From Phoronis ovalis (taxonomy: Eukaryota; Phoronida; Phoronidae): DNA of 15,284 bases. The DNA lies in NCBI GenBank assembly GCA_028565635.1, contig JAOXYB010068944.1:1-15284 (forward strand). Reading direction: 5' to 3'. Below, in pieces: positions 1 through 10,021 of the stretch (its first letter is position 1; each line of letters starts with the position of its first letter). The notes beneath the pieces were generated by a model, which made no database searches, had not been told where the DNA came from, and was given only the letters and a program-made list of their open reading frames with translations. The position numbers were made by a program, and so were the translations under genes.

Positions 1-191
1 AAAATTGTCAAGTATCAATATATTAAATCCTTATATATAATTAGTCCTTTCAGGGGTCCTTCCTCAGCCTGTACACAAGCTAGGTATAAAGGTATAGCTA
101 ATTGTGAGGTGTTGGTATGGAAGCATTTTCGATTTATCAGTCTTTATAAAATCCTAGAAAATAAAACAATTCATTTGTATACTCCAACTTC

Positions 192-229
192 AAATTGAAG
201 TTATGGAAAATGAGTACCCCCCCCCCCCC
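192..229 (-). mobile_element. Poly-C-terminated remnant of a GGGGGTACT-family element
   Basis: TTATGGAAAATGAGTA is followed by 13 consecutive C (217-229). Read on the minus strand this begins with a G run and GTACTC, like the ends of the elements at 4135 and 15106. No partner left end with a matching flank was found upstream, so this is a single decayed end or a coincidental poly-C tract. Poly-C of this length is out of place in such AT-rich DNA. Confidence 0.4.
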
Positions 230-242
230 ATATCAATGTAAA

Positions 243-383
243 CCTACCTAACCAGCATGGACTCGAACTGTCAATCCTCGTGTAGCAGGAATTTTGGTGC
301 GAAAACCAGAAAAAGTGTTTGTATATGCGGAAACAGGTGCACAAGTGAGAATTGTTGGTTCGAGTCCATGCTGGTTAGGTAGG
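243..383. mobile_element. Foldback element with perfect 26-bp inverted repeats carrying a B-box sequence
   Basis: Positions 243-268 are the exact reverse complement of 358-383, separated by 89 bases. The similarity runs a further 7 or so bases into the interior with three mismatches. The right arm contains GGTTCGAGTCC at 357-367, which fits the RNA polymerase III B-box consensus GGTTCGANTCC. The left arm carries nearly the same motif facing the other way. The arms do not fold into a full tRNA T-arm plus acceptor, and no clear A box is seen between them, so this is not a tRNA gene. It may be a foldback MITE, or two inverted ends of tRNA-derived SINE copies. No flanking target duplication was found, so the outer limits are uncertain. 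Confidence 0.6.
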
Positions 384-3300
384 CCTGTGTTAATGGTGTA
401 AAATCTTAGATACCAGACCAGCGCCTACGATCCTGAATAAAAACTAAACTTAATAGTTTTGTGGTTATCCACATGTTCACCAGGGGTACTCCACCATCAT
501 AAAATTTAAAATTATTGTCTCTGTAAAGATTTGATAAAGCCATAAATTCATTGAATAAATGGGTAATTGATAAATAATTTTGATGAATTGTAATGTTTAC
601 TAACATTTCATTAACCTGCTCTAACCACAAGTTGACAGACATTTAATACAGTAGCAGGTAAATTTTCACAACCTTAGAGTTCTGAACTTTACCATTATTA
701 TCTGCTATCAAAGAATAAAGTATTAAAAGGTTATGAAATATCAAATTGTCAAAAAAATTAAAAGTACAAAAATAATTTAACTTTGGTTTTTACCTGCAGT
801 ATGATTTAAATAATAATCAATATATTTTAAGAAAGCAGCAAGAATTAATTAAACTCTGACTGTGAATTTTAAAAAAAAAATCCATTTTTTTTACATCAAT
901 GCTTTTAATTATTGAGATGTGATTCTGTATATGTGAATTACCGATACATATCCTGTTGAAAATATGTTTCTTTTACTGATTTGAGAGATTTCACTATACG
1001 TGGGTACTCTGGCCGTCTTCTGGACGGGCATACAATGAGGAGATAAATCAATAAAAAAACTTTTTTTTTTCTGAGAGTTATTTATTTGCAGGAAATGCAT
1101 ATCACAGTAAACAAAATTAATAATAATAATAACGAAGAATCTATAATGGCTGTAGCAAGTCTAAAAAAAAAACACACCAGAAAATATCTTTCAGAATGCA
1201 GGAGTGTATAACTATGATATTAAAAACAGTTTGCCAACAAAGTATGACTATCTTGTGCGTTGGTCATTGCTGTTTTTATCAAATAAATGAAGAATAACAT
1301 GTGGGTGGAAATCTTCAAAGCTGCTATAAATAGCTAACACTGTAGCAGATGCTATGATCAGTTAAAGTGATGCATAGCTATTCACGATTTTATTAAATTA
1401 TGCAAACTTCAACAGGTGGGCTATAGAGCAATCTTACGAAACAGCGAGCAAGGATAAGAGATTCAACTAGAGATATTATGATGATTATACATTGAGGAAG
1501 ATGGAGACAGATAGCTTCTTGCAGTAAAAGAATGACAGATGACTTTCTTTCCATTCTTTGTAAAAGTTACATTTGTTTATGGTTGGGTGTTACGCTTTGC
1601 CTACATGAGGGAACTGATTTCTTTTGTTTGTATTTTACAGAAATTATAACAGCATAAAAAATGTAGAAAGGGCAAAAAGAAAATGTAAACTTCAATTTGT
1701 TTATTGCTTTAGCTAATTGTGGATTTTCTGTTGCAAAAAATACCATTAATAAGTAATTTGTCAACAATTTTGAATTTGCAAAAAAGATAATTTTTACATG
1801 TGCCATTAATTTTGATCAGTTAACGTATAAAAATGTAACACATTTTTATAGCAAGATTATTCAATGCTTCAACACTGCTAGTCTTTTAAGCAAAAAATAT
1901 TAAAATTAAATAATCAAACAATATTTTACCATTTGATTTACATTGTGGTGACAACTCCAATAAGGTTAAACTTTATATTTCAACCAAGGAACATTTGACA
2001 AGTTTCCAAAAGATACCATTATTACTCTTGTTAACCTAACTGTGATAATTGCAAGTGTTAGCTCATCTTAGAGCATCCCCAACAATCCTGCTGGTATAAA
2101 TATTGAAAGGTTTTATTGATATTTGTAATTATAGCAGATAACTTTATTGTGAAACTGCACTGTCTGAAGTACCATTGACACCTGCCTCGGAAAATGAAGA
2201 AGGCTACATACCTTCAGTGAAACAACTGTTGCATTCTGATACACAAAGGTATTAACACCTGCTTTATTACATAGATTAATTATGCTCTTTGATCCCATCT
2301 TTGATTAAGAATTATGAATAAAGAAAGTTAATTCACGATATTGTAATAATTATCTATCTTTCTAATCAAATGACTGCCGATGACAAAATCTTAAAAACTA
2401 TCAAAGTGGAAACAAGACAGTTGTCTCTGAGTCCTAAAGATAAGTGTTTTGTTATTAAAGATTGGAAATAAATAATATGTCAACTTTATGTGGAGGCACC
2501 CTATACTACAGGGAAAAAACAGCTCTGCCATGAATCCGCCACTATTTTATCCATTATCATTGCATATCATTTGCATTTGTCAATGTTTTTACAAACTGCA
2601 CTTATTTCCTTTTGCCACAAATATCTTTCATTTTCTTTTGTTCCCAGCAGGCTAAAAGTGTGTCAAGTGTCCCTTTCATTACTATGTCCACTAAAAGTCA
2701 ACAAATATCAATATAATGCTAATTACCCTGGGGTTAAACTGGGGTTAGCCACACTTTGTGGGTTTGACCCTTGGTGCCTTTTTGTCCAGCATATTGTTTC
2801 ACTCATTTCTGGCTCGCACCAGTGATGTAAATAACAACTGTTGTTACTGACCATCCCTACTGACCACTAATTGTTATAGTTTCCTGTAGTTGTGTGAATT
2901 TAAATGACCATGTGTATATGCATGCATGTGTTCAAGTATTTTGTTTCTTAGTACTACAGTCAGTTTTGCAGAAAATGAAAATGAAACAAAACTATGCTTT
3001 GTAATATAAAAGTATAATTCAATGTATTGGTGACTTTTGCAACCATTATGTAAGATATTTATTTTCTTCTGTTAGAAGTAGGCTGGATATAAAGATATGC
3101 ATAGTCTAAGTTGATCTCAATAAATAATGTCTGACATTTGTCACCATGCTTCATATAATTCGTATGTCTGTTGTTTTTCTCCATTTTTTTAATACACTCA
3201 CAAACAACAATTCCTGAAACAACCTTTTGGAAATTGTTTTAATAAGAATGGCATGTTTGCAGCTTATAATAGAAAATTGATTAAGTTTTCTTCGAAATTG

Positions 3301-4126
3301 TTGTCACCGCTTGGAATTTCACATTGAAGGCAGACAGTAGCCAGTTGGCAGGTTCATAATTTATAAATAGAAAAAGATGTAATGATTCAATTCCCGTAGT
3401 TCTCAACTTTCTTAGTACAAGTGCTGCATCAGAGCTATATATATTGTAGTCTGTAGACACAAAATGTCTCATCTCGAGACATCCAAGTGGCTTATCTTGA
3501 CCATTACCCCTGGTACTAGCATATTAATAGTTATATGTTTCTTTTTTCTATGTGCACATTATTTTTTCCAATTGGCATATACTTTGTGTTGTCCCCAGAC
3601 GAGTATTATGCGATAAACTTTTACCTGATTTAATTTTATCATTTTTTTTTTCATGCATTCTTTTACATTCTATGGTGTGCTATATCCCGTGGAGAACCCA
3701 ATGACCCATGTGGTTTTTGTGGTAATATGTGGTTGAAGCTGCCCCTGTATAACAAAAGAGTATGGCCCACGGCACTCAATCTTATGTTTACATACAATTT
3801 CCATACCTTTGACAAACATGGGAGATAACTACATATTTTAATTGAAAAATCTAGTTGACCTTGAATGCACTGAAATGTAGCCATATACTAGAAAGTACAA
3901 AAGCAAATACCAATAGTGTGCACAAAAGATTTTGAAAATATGCATTTTAGGTGAAATAAACAATAAATTCTTAAACTTCAATAGTTTCATGTTGGTTGTT
4001 CTATTCATTGCTTTTTTAGAAGCTACTAAAACACTAATCAGGAATGACTGGTAAAAACTTTATAAAATGTCCGTCTTTCAAATAATCCTGGATCCAGTTT
4101 TCTTGATTTATCTACAGGTGGTACTG
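384..4126. other. Long AT-rich stretch with no supported gene
   Basis: Only short open frames occur here, AT-driven and without recognisable domains. Short A or T runs (near 870-890, 1055-1070, 3640-3650) and a small AAT run near 1117-1131 are seen. The minus-strand frame at 406-642 (78 residues) has a more protein-like composition than the others, but I cannot tie it to any family. If the gene ending at 10762 starts before the window, this is intron. Confidence 0.5.
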
Positions 4127-4134
4127 GATATTAC
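4127..4134 (+). repeat. Left target-site duplication GATATTAC
   Basis: This 8-bp sequence immediately precedes the left inverted end of the MITE and matches 4540-4547 exactly. The match reaches 9 bases if the preceding G (4126 and 4539) is counted, but that G is also the last base of the right terminus. Confidence 0.8.
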
Positions 4135-4539
4135 CCCGGAGGGTACTCAAAGTTTTTTGACTACGGGGATGTGCCGCGGAACCCAATCCAAAATTTTAGC
4201 TTGTAGCAAACACAATCCAAATTTTTTGAAATTTTAGGGTAGCAATCCAAATTTTGTGAAATATTAGGGTAGCAATCCAAAATATTTGAGTATAGCAATC
4301 CATTTTTACACAAACTGACTGATACAAACCAAATTCCAAAATTTAGTTACGGAATTATGGATACAAACCTAAAATTAATCCAAATTATTTGTTGTGAGCA
4401 GTGGGTAGCAATCCGAAATTTTTGAATGTTGTTACGGTAGCAATCCAAAAAAAATACAGTAAAAAGTATACAATCTAAATACAAAATGTTCAACTCGGCT
4501 GCACACCCCCACCAAAAAATAACTCGAGTACCCCCCCGG
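4135..4539. mobile_element. Complete 405-bp MITE with 8-bp target duplication (hAT-like)
   Basis: The element is bounded by GATATTAC at 4127-4134 and the same GATATTAC at 4540-4547, an exact 8-bp direct repeat expected of a target-site duplication. The extreme ends are inverted repeats. The left begins CCCGGAGGGTACTC and the right, reverse complemented, begins CCGGGGGGGTACTC (12 of 14 identical). Weaker inverted similarity continues for about 40 bases, through the TTTTTTG run and the GGGGATGTGC / GGGGGTGTGC motif. There is no transposase frame inside, so it is non-autonomous. An 8-bp duplication is typical of the hAT superfamily, so hAT mobilisation is the likely inference. The flanking copies still match exactly, which suggests the insertion is not very old. 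The interior is a degenerate repeat described separately. Confidence 0.82.
4180..4480. repeat. Degenerate short tandem repeats inside the MITE (GTAGCAATCC motif)
   Basis: AATCCAAA-like cores recur near 4185, 4215, 4246, 4275, 4298, 4377, 4410 and 4442. The best-preserved part reads GTAGCAATCCAAATTTT followed by GAAAT and ATTAGG, with a period close to 30 bases. Several copies have drifted (AATCTAAA, AATCCGAA). The array fills most of the element between its inverted ends, so the MITE core appears to have grown by internal tandem duplication. Confidence 0.65.
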
Positions 4540-4547
4540 GATATTAC
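4540..4547 (+). repeat. Right target-site duplication GATATTAC
   Basis: This is the exact copy of 4127-4134 and directly follows the right terminus of the MITE. Together the pair fixes the element at 405 bp. Confidence 0.8.
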
Positions 4548-6091
4548 TTCTTTTACAGTCTCTTCATTCCATTTACGTCTATAGACCTATTTAAAATTCT
4601 GTTTTACCTGGAACTATTATAACTAAGTTAGAAAAAAATTATTACATGAAAAGTGCATCTTATATTCATGTTTGTATATACAAAGGAGAGCCACTCCTGA
4701 AGAAAACTATTCATTGCCGGTTTGTCATTGTTCAGTGTATATGAAGATGAAAATAGCCTCTGAGTACTAGCTGATCTGTTACTTTTAAGACAGAATTTTC
4801 AGAATGGTATTTACATTTAGTTTTGATTTTACAAAAAAAATACCTACACTTCTTTTTAATTATCCTAGAAGCTTGTACCAAAAATAAGCATCCTGCAAAA
4901 ATTTCTTCAGATATGCCTCTGAGATTCAAAACTGTTTTGTATAAACTATTGTATTTACATACATATGTAAATCAGGATGTCTGTTATCATTTACAATTAC
5001 CCATAATCCCCCATTGGTTGTAAAACAAAGGACAGTCATGACAACTTTGATCATCACTTATAAAGCATTTGATGTGGTTACCTAAAAGTATAAAACATGA
5101 TATTCAGTTCGAGTATAACTTTATTTCAAAATATTTACATTGGGTTATTTAAACATGGAGGTACTCGGATTGAATTTCATGTTTCTGAGTGCTATGCTTT
5201 CGTGTGGGTCTTTCAGTGTGCCAAAGATACACCTTGTGAAAGGTGTTGAATTTCACACTTGGTATAATGATTTTCTTTCCATTTACTATGAAAATTCATG
5301 TTGTATTTTGTACATTTTGAAAAGGAAAGAATTGACTTTAGGAAGCAAATATTTATACAATTCATTTTAAGGTTGTTTTATTGTTGAAAGAAAATAGTTG
5401 TAAATGCCCTTTAAAATTCAATAACATTTCAAATAAGAGAATTCAGAAATCTAGACATTATGTCGATAGTTTTGTTGTTTTATTTTCAGACTTTATTGTG
5501 TCACTATTTATTTCTACCTGTTATAAAATTACACTTGTATTTCTTTGATTGTTTTGAAATGTGTGTTACATTTCCTGTTTAGTATTCAGGTACATCTATT
5601 CAGCGTATGTACTTGGCCAGAAGTGTTGCGGTTCTGTTGTTCAATTTTTTGTTTTTGATAAATATTCCGTATATGAAATATTTTTTGTGTTTATAACTTT
5701 GAACAGGTTGACTCCATTTTTCACAAAGTGCTAGTAACTTGATTGATCAGTTTATTTTCATGCAAATACTTCATACTATTTTCCATACAACATATTCACC
5801 AGATGTAATATTATTTTTAATACTTCTGAACTTTTTAATTTCAGTTAATGTTTTATAAATCAAACTTAAACTGAACATTCTTAGTTCAAAGAAAAAAAAT
5901 CAATTTATTAATCATATACATGTTTGTGATATTGTATCACTGCTTTGGTATGTCTGTGGCCATACATATGTAATACGATGCTTAATGGTACATGTCTACT
6001 AATAATACTTTCCCTGCTTTCCCATGGCCTTTACAAACCGCTTTCTTATTTTGGTTCAAAATGTCAGACACAGAACCTTGACTTTCATGCA
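4548..6091. other. AT-rich stretch, no supported gene
   Basis: No repeat structure or convincing coding segment was seen. Two open frames (4823-5023 and 5140-5370 on the plus strand) are short, rich in Phe, Leu, Tyr and Ile, and have no domain. A pyrimidine tract ending in CAG near 5490 resembles an acceptor but is not followed by credible coding sequence. Confidence 0.45.
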
Positions 6092-6155
6092 ATCATCCCA
6101 TGATGTCTAGTTTCATAAGCCATCATCCCATGATGTCTAGTTTCATAAGCCATCA
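6092..6155 (+). repeat. Exact 30-bp tandem duplication
   Basis: The unit at 6092-6121, beginning ATCATCCCATGATGTC, is repeated without a mismatch at 6122-6151 and continues for 4 more bases (ATCA). Two identical copies indicate a recent slippage or unequal-exchange event, or possibly a polymorphic site. The unit contains the palindrome CATCCCATGATG (imperfect). Confidence 0.9.
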
Positions 6156-6442
6156 CTAAGAACATTATCAAAATAGAAAATGAGTAATACCACAGAGGGT
6201 AAACGCTCTCTAAGGCACTAGGTTTTCAGGTGATCACTATGTCTCTCTGTCCTTTTTCTCCTCTATTCGACCTATCAGTCTCCGTAGTCTATGGTTTTTG
6301 ATATTTAGACTTGTTCATTTTTTTGTCCTGCGCTAGAGAAAAGCAGATAAATTCAAGTCAGCTGTCTCAATAATCACAGTAAAGAAATGATTGGAAGCTC
6401 ACTACCATTTGCAATGACATGCGACCCTGTGATTCAGTGGCA

Positions 6443-6678
6443 TTTCATTGTCACATCGCATTTTATAATGAGAATATTAGTTACGCAGCGATGATATTAC
6501 CGCATAAGCTTGAATGCAGCAGCAATCTTTGTGAAAATTTGATCTACATCATTATCATATCAGCAGGAAGCGTTCTCGTTCTAAAATTAGAATGATCCCG
6601 GTGCAATTCAACCTAATGCGGTAATATCTTTGCTGCGGAACTGATGTTCTCAGTATAAAATATGACGTCATAAACAAA
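6443..6678. mobile_element. MITE with long terminal inverted repeats (at least 55 bp)
   Basis: Positions 6461-6515 pair with the reverse complement of 6606-6660, with 47 of 55 bases matching. The shared cores are GATATTACCGCAT and CGCAGC. Weaker pairing (about 11 of 18) extends to roughly 6443 and 6678, which would make an element of about 236 bp. The interior of about 90 bp has no coding frame. Many differences between the arms are transitions, as expected of an old copy. No convincing target duplication was found, so the superfamily cannot be named. The right arm includes the perfect palindrome TGACGTCA (6663-6670), the classic CREB/ATF site core; the left counterpart is mutated. Confidence 0.7.
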
Positions 6679-7313
6679 ATACCAATATACCATCGAGTCA
6701 TACTTCGTTAAAACAGTTGTAAGCATTGAATTGTACGGATGTCACACGCTTTCATAAAAACGCATTTTTTAATGTGATCTGTCATTATAATCTGCTATAA
6801 TAGCAAATATGGAAAAATATCTCTTAATGCTGTTTAATGCACCATTTATTATGTTTTATTCTGGTAGTTATTTTACCATTAAAATCCTAACAGCATGTGA
6901 TATAATTGCTGTCCAAAGCTAGCTACATAACAATGAAATTACTATATAAAATCTTGCAATCAACAACAAACATCCATCAAAGTTGAAATGTTGTATATTG
7001 ATTATGTAAAAGTTTCTGTAACATTTATTCGAAACAAGACAAATGAGTCTGACCTTTCGTAATCTCATTTTTTGCTGAACACACCCCTGACTTTCTCCTA
7101 ATGAATCATTATTTTGTAAATGTAGTTTTTTAGATTTTGTTAGATAAAGTTAAATAATTAAGGAAATGCTGGTTGGCTAGGCTTACGTAAGTTATTTAAT
7201 GTCATAACCTTGGAAAGTCATAACAAATACATGTGTGTGTGTTGTTTTTTTTTTAGAACAGTGTGTTTCACTGATGACTCCATGTTGCCTGTACTGTTTA
7301 CCTTGATATGAAT
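6679..7313. other. AT-rich stretch, no supported gene
   Basis: Nothing but AT-rich sequence is seen. A (TG)n-T10-AG run at about 7231-7257 looks like a splice acceptor, but the frames after it close within about 50 bases and no donor was identified, so no exon is called. Confidence 0.4.
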
Positions 7314-7512
7314 CCTGGGGGTACTATCCTGCTTTGTAGATGGTGTGTGCAGCCCAAAATGCGAAAATCCTGAGGAACCCTAGCTATCTTTAAGTGAAGT
7401 CATAAAAAACAAACCATTTTTTGAAAAGTGGACTCTGTAGAAGTAGAACCATATTTAGGGACTTATCGGTGAAAGTTACCCATTTGGGCATCCCGTGTTC
7501 TTTATGTATGTA
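7314..7512 (+). mobile_element. Decayed GGGGGTACT-family element
   Basis: The left end is GGGGGTACTATCC at 7317-7329, followed by GGTGTGTGCAGCCCAAAATG. That corresponds to GGGATGTGCAGCTCAAACTC in the copy at 15106 and to the GGGGGTGTGC motif inside the right end of the 4135-4539 element. About 110 bases further on, GGGCATCCCGTG (7487-7498) is roughly the inverse of the subterminal motif, and the expected GAGTACCCCC terminus is missing or mutated after about 7512. No open frame or target duplication is seen. The copy is older than the 4.1-kb one. Confidence 0.5.
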
Positions 7513-8960
7513 AGCAATGTAGCATGTCTTATGGTTGCAGAAACAATGTCATGCCCTTCAAGACGGAGGTATTCCTTATTTTGTGTTTAATCAGTTTAGA
7601 TTATTTCAAATCAAGAATAAATAAATACTATAATTACATATTTTGAATTTGATTTTATTTTAGAATCCGAGGGTCTGACTCGAGAGAATAGCTGGTACCC
7701 ATGTTTGTGAAATGGGTTTTTGAAAAAGCCTCTAACAAATGTTTTTTTCATTTTTTACATTTTTAAAATTTGGACCTCTTTTCACTAACTGAATACAATT
7801 TTATATATACTGTAAGTGCATTTTGGGAACTTCATGTGATTTTCCATAAAAAAGGCAATCATTTAGTTGTGTGATGTTTTTGGTCGGTTCAATTCATTGA
7901 ATGGGAATTAAAATGTGCTGGTAACAGAATTACCATAGTACCAAGGTACAGCTGATCAAATAAGGTGCCTTTTTGTATGCACATTAAAGATACACCCTTT
8001 GTACATGTTTTTGTTCACAACGATACAACATACCAGCCACTGATTTTTGAGTCGGACCCCCATAAATTAGAAGCTAGTTTCCCATTTGAAGTTAGTGACA
8101 ATTCAACATTTCTGGAAGCCGGCTTCATATATGCTTGTTATATGTTATGAATCTAATTCTTTGTTGTCATTTTGTCCACAACGTCATGTACTTATCTGCA
8201 AACAGGGTCAGGCATATACTGATAAAAATGTCTAGAATCTTATAATGAAACCTATTAATCTCCCGATTTGAGATTGTTTAAGGTTGGCATCAGTGGGATG
8301 GGTTTTCTGGTTCGACATTTTGTTGGATTTGATGGGTATACTTTCTTCTATATGAAGCTTGTAAAATCTTGGTCAGAGCAGCAAGCCTGCAATAGTGTGC
8401 TAGAGGTGTATGATCGATAATTCTCTTCTCACTTCTAGCCAAGGTCGTGTCATAATTGTTTTCAATGTGTGCAGTCTTACAGACTATTACATTGCTCTGT
8501 GACTTTTAATAAACTGCTTTATCTCCCATGATGAAGTATGAAGTGATAAGAAAAAAAACTCTCACGTAAAAAATTGAAGTCGACATGTAAAATTTGAAAT
8601 GGCAATGTTCTAGAGAACAAATGTCGTACACAGCTGTATGCACCACTTTCTGCACCAGTGTAATGCAGTTATCATGAACACCCAGACAGAGGTCTTGTCG
8701 TGGGTCAAGACAATAAAATACAAAAGCCCAGTCAATAATACATTAACTGTAACACTGTCTGATTTCTGTGTAATATAACTATTGATCCAATTTTTGTCCA
8801 GTTTACAAGGACTTATGGGCTTATATATCTAGTTTTTGCAAAACATACTTAACAGCTTCTTTGTTTGAGGTGCAACATCAACAAATAAGTATGTAACGAT
8901 TAAAGTTGGTAATTGGGTTTTTAAGAGCACACTATAGAAATATTCAAAATCGATCTACGT
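7513..8960. other. AT-rich stretch, no supported gene
   Basis: A 61-residue plus-strand frame at 7965-8150 is open, but I see no domain and no good acceptor directly before it. A weak acceptor-like CTTCTCACTTCTAG ends near 8438 and the frame after it shows no recognisable domain. No repeat was seen. Confidence 0.4.
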
Positions 8961-9023
8961 TTTTGGCTAATTCTCATACTATTTTTCGAACTTGAAAAAA
9001 ATATGAAATCAGAAAAGCCAAAA
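8961..9023. repeat. Imperfect hairpin, AT-rich
   Basis: TTTTGGCT at 8961-8968 pairs with AGCCAAAA at 9016-9023, and TTTTTC at 8982-8987 pairs with GAAAAA at 8994-8999 around a GAACTT loop. The pairing between them is broken. It could be a worn foldback element or chance pairing of A and T runs. Confidence 0.4.
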
Positions 9024-9092
9024 TGGCACTTAGAGGTATTTGATAATTGTGCATATTCGAATTTCTTAAATATAACAATTTTGGATAAATTT

Positions 9093-9239
9093 ACCTAGGA
9101 AACACCAGTGACTGCTGTATTCAAAAAATTCCATTTTCATTTTTCTGATTTAATATTTTCATAAAATTTTTTTTTATGAAAAATGGTTTAAGAAGGTAAG
9201 AACAATTTATCTTTATACAAGAAACAAAGTATCCTAGGT
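9093..9239. repeat. Degenerate foldback centred on a T-run hairpin
   Basis: The centre is a strong hairpin: ATTTTCATAAAA at 9155-9166 pairs with 9172-9183 (11 of 12) across a T loop. The same centre is shared by an outer inverted pair, ACCTAGGA near 9092-9100 and TCCTAGGT near 9231-9239. Pairing between the two is patchy. Coincident centres suggest an old foldback element of about 150 bp rather than independent chance matches. Confidence 0.4.
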
Positions 9240-9737
9240 GGAAAACGCACCTTTTTTAAGTTTTCAAGGAGATCATGGGAACTTAAATACAACTGGCTGA
9301 TCACCATTACAAAGCTTATTCAGTATTATTGTATGATCAAATGCCGAGAACTTTTTAATGTGTTTTCAATATTAATTTAATACCCTATTTTTTATTTCAG
9401 GGATCCCCTTATATCAGAAAAAGTCTGTTATTAGTTTTGAGGGCATTGCTTTTGATCCAAATAAATAGCCTTTTCCAAGAATTTTGGAAATATCATGTGG
9501 TCCAAATGTGTAGTTGAGTGCTGCCACCGGGAACATCTCATGCTCAGAGTGTTCTTATCAATCTAATCATAATAGTTACATTTTTAGTCTAAGGTCAGTT
9601 TTTGTTTTCTTTTTTATTAAGCACTTGGCATAAAAACAAGGTGTTTAACTGTGTCTGTTAGCTTTGTTGAATTGGTACAAAGTGCAAATGTTTAGAAATA
9701 TTACGGATTTATAGTTTCAAACATTTAATGTTTTGCA

Positions 9738-10021
9738 TAATCATTGCACCCACTACTCGGTGAATGCGATGTAGGAGTAAAACTGCCATGAAAATAATCA
9801 GTATGTAACTTAAACAATTAATAGTTAGAATAACTCTATAAGAACTAGATTATGAACTAAACTGGTACAGCGTAATCATTGCACCCACTACTTGGTGAAT
9901 ACAACGCAGGACTAAAACTGTCATCAAAATAATCAGTGTGCCGTAACTTAAACAATTAACAGTTAGAATAACCCTTCAAGGCATGCACTTAAAACTTGCA
10001 TAAGAACAAAATTGGTACAGC
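9738..10021 (+). repeat. Two-copy tandem duplication, unit about 135-150 bp
   Basis: The unit starts TAATCATTGCACCCACTAC at 9738 and again at 9873, and both copies end GGTACAGC (9864-9871 and 10014-10021). Over the first 100 or so bases the copies differ by about 11 substitutions, mostly transitions, and a 3-base indel. In the second half copy 2 has extra sequence containing GCATGCACTTAAAACTTGCA, which is itself near-palindromic, in place of a TAGATTATGAACTA segment in copy 1. A weak trace of a third copy (GAACACAACGCAACTA near 10054-10069) follows. No coding frame is conserved between copies. It lies about 480 bases upstream of the terminal exon, within the last intron. Confidence 0.82.

Noticed and set aside
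357-383. A tRNA gene, from the GGTTCGAGTCC B box
   Set aside because: The T-arm stem does not pair properly, no A box, anticodon arm or acceptor partner is visible, and the motif sits in an inverted repeat arm.
2490-2825. 111-residue plus-strand open frame
   Set aside because: It lacks an ATG at its start (begins GTG), shows no domain, and has no splice signals that would make it an exon. Its composition is Ser/Leu/Cys noise.
7231-7310. Exon after the TG/T-run acceptor-like site
   Set aside because: All three frames close within about 50 bases and no recognisable donor or domain was found.
9385-9515. Exon after the TTTTTTATTTCAG acceptor-like site
   Set aside because: One frame stays open for nearly 40 codons, but it is Leu/Ile-rich without a domain and has no credible donor before the stop.
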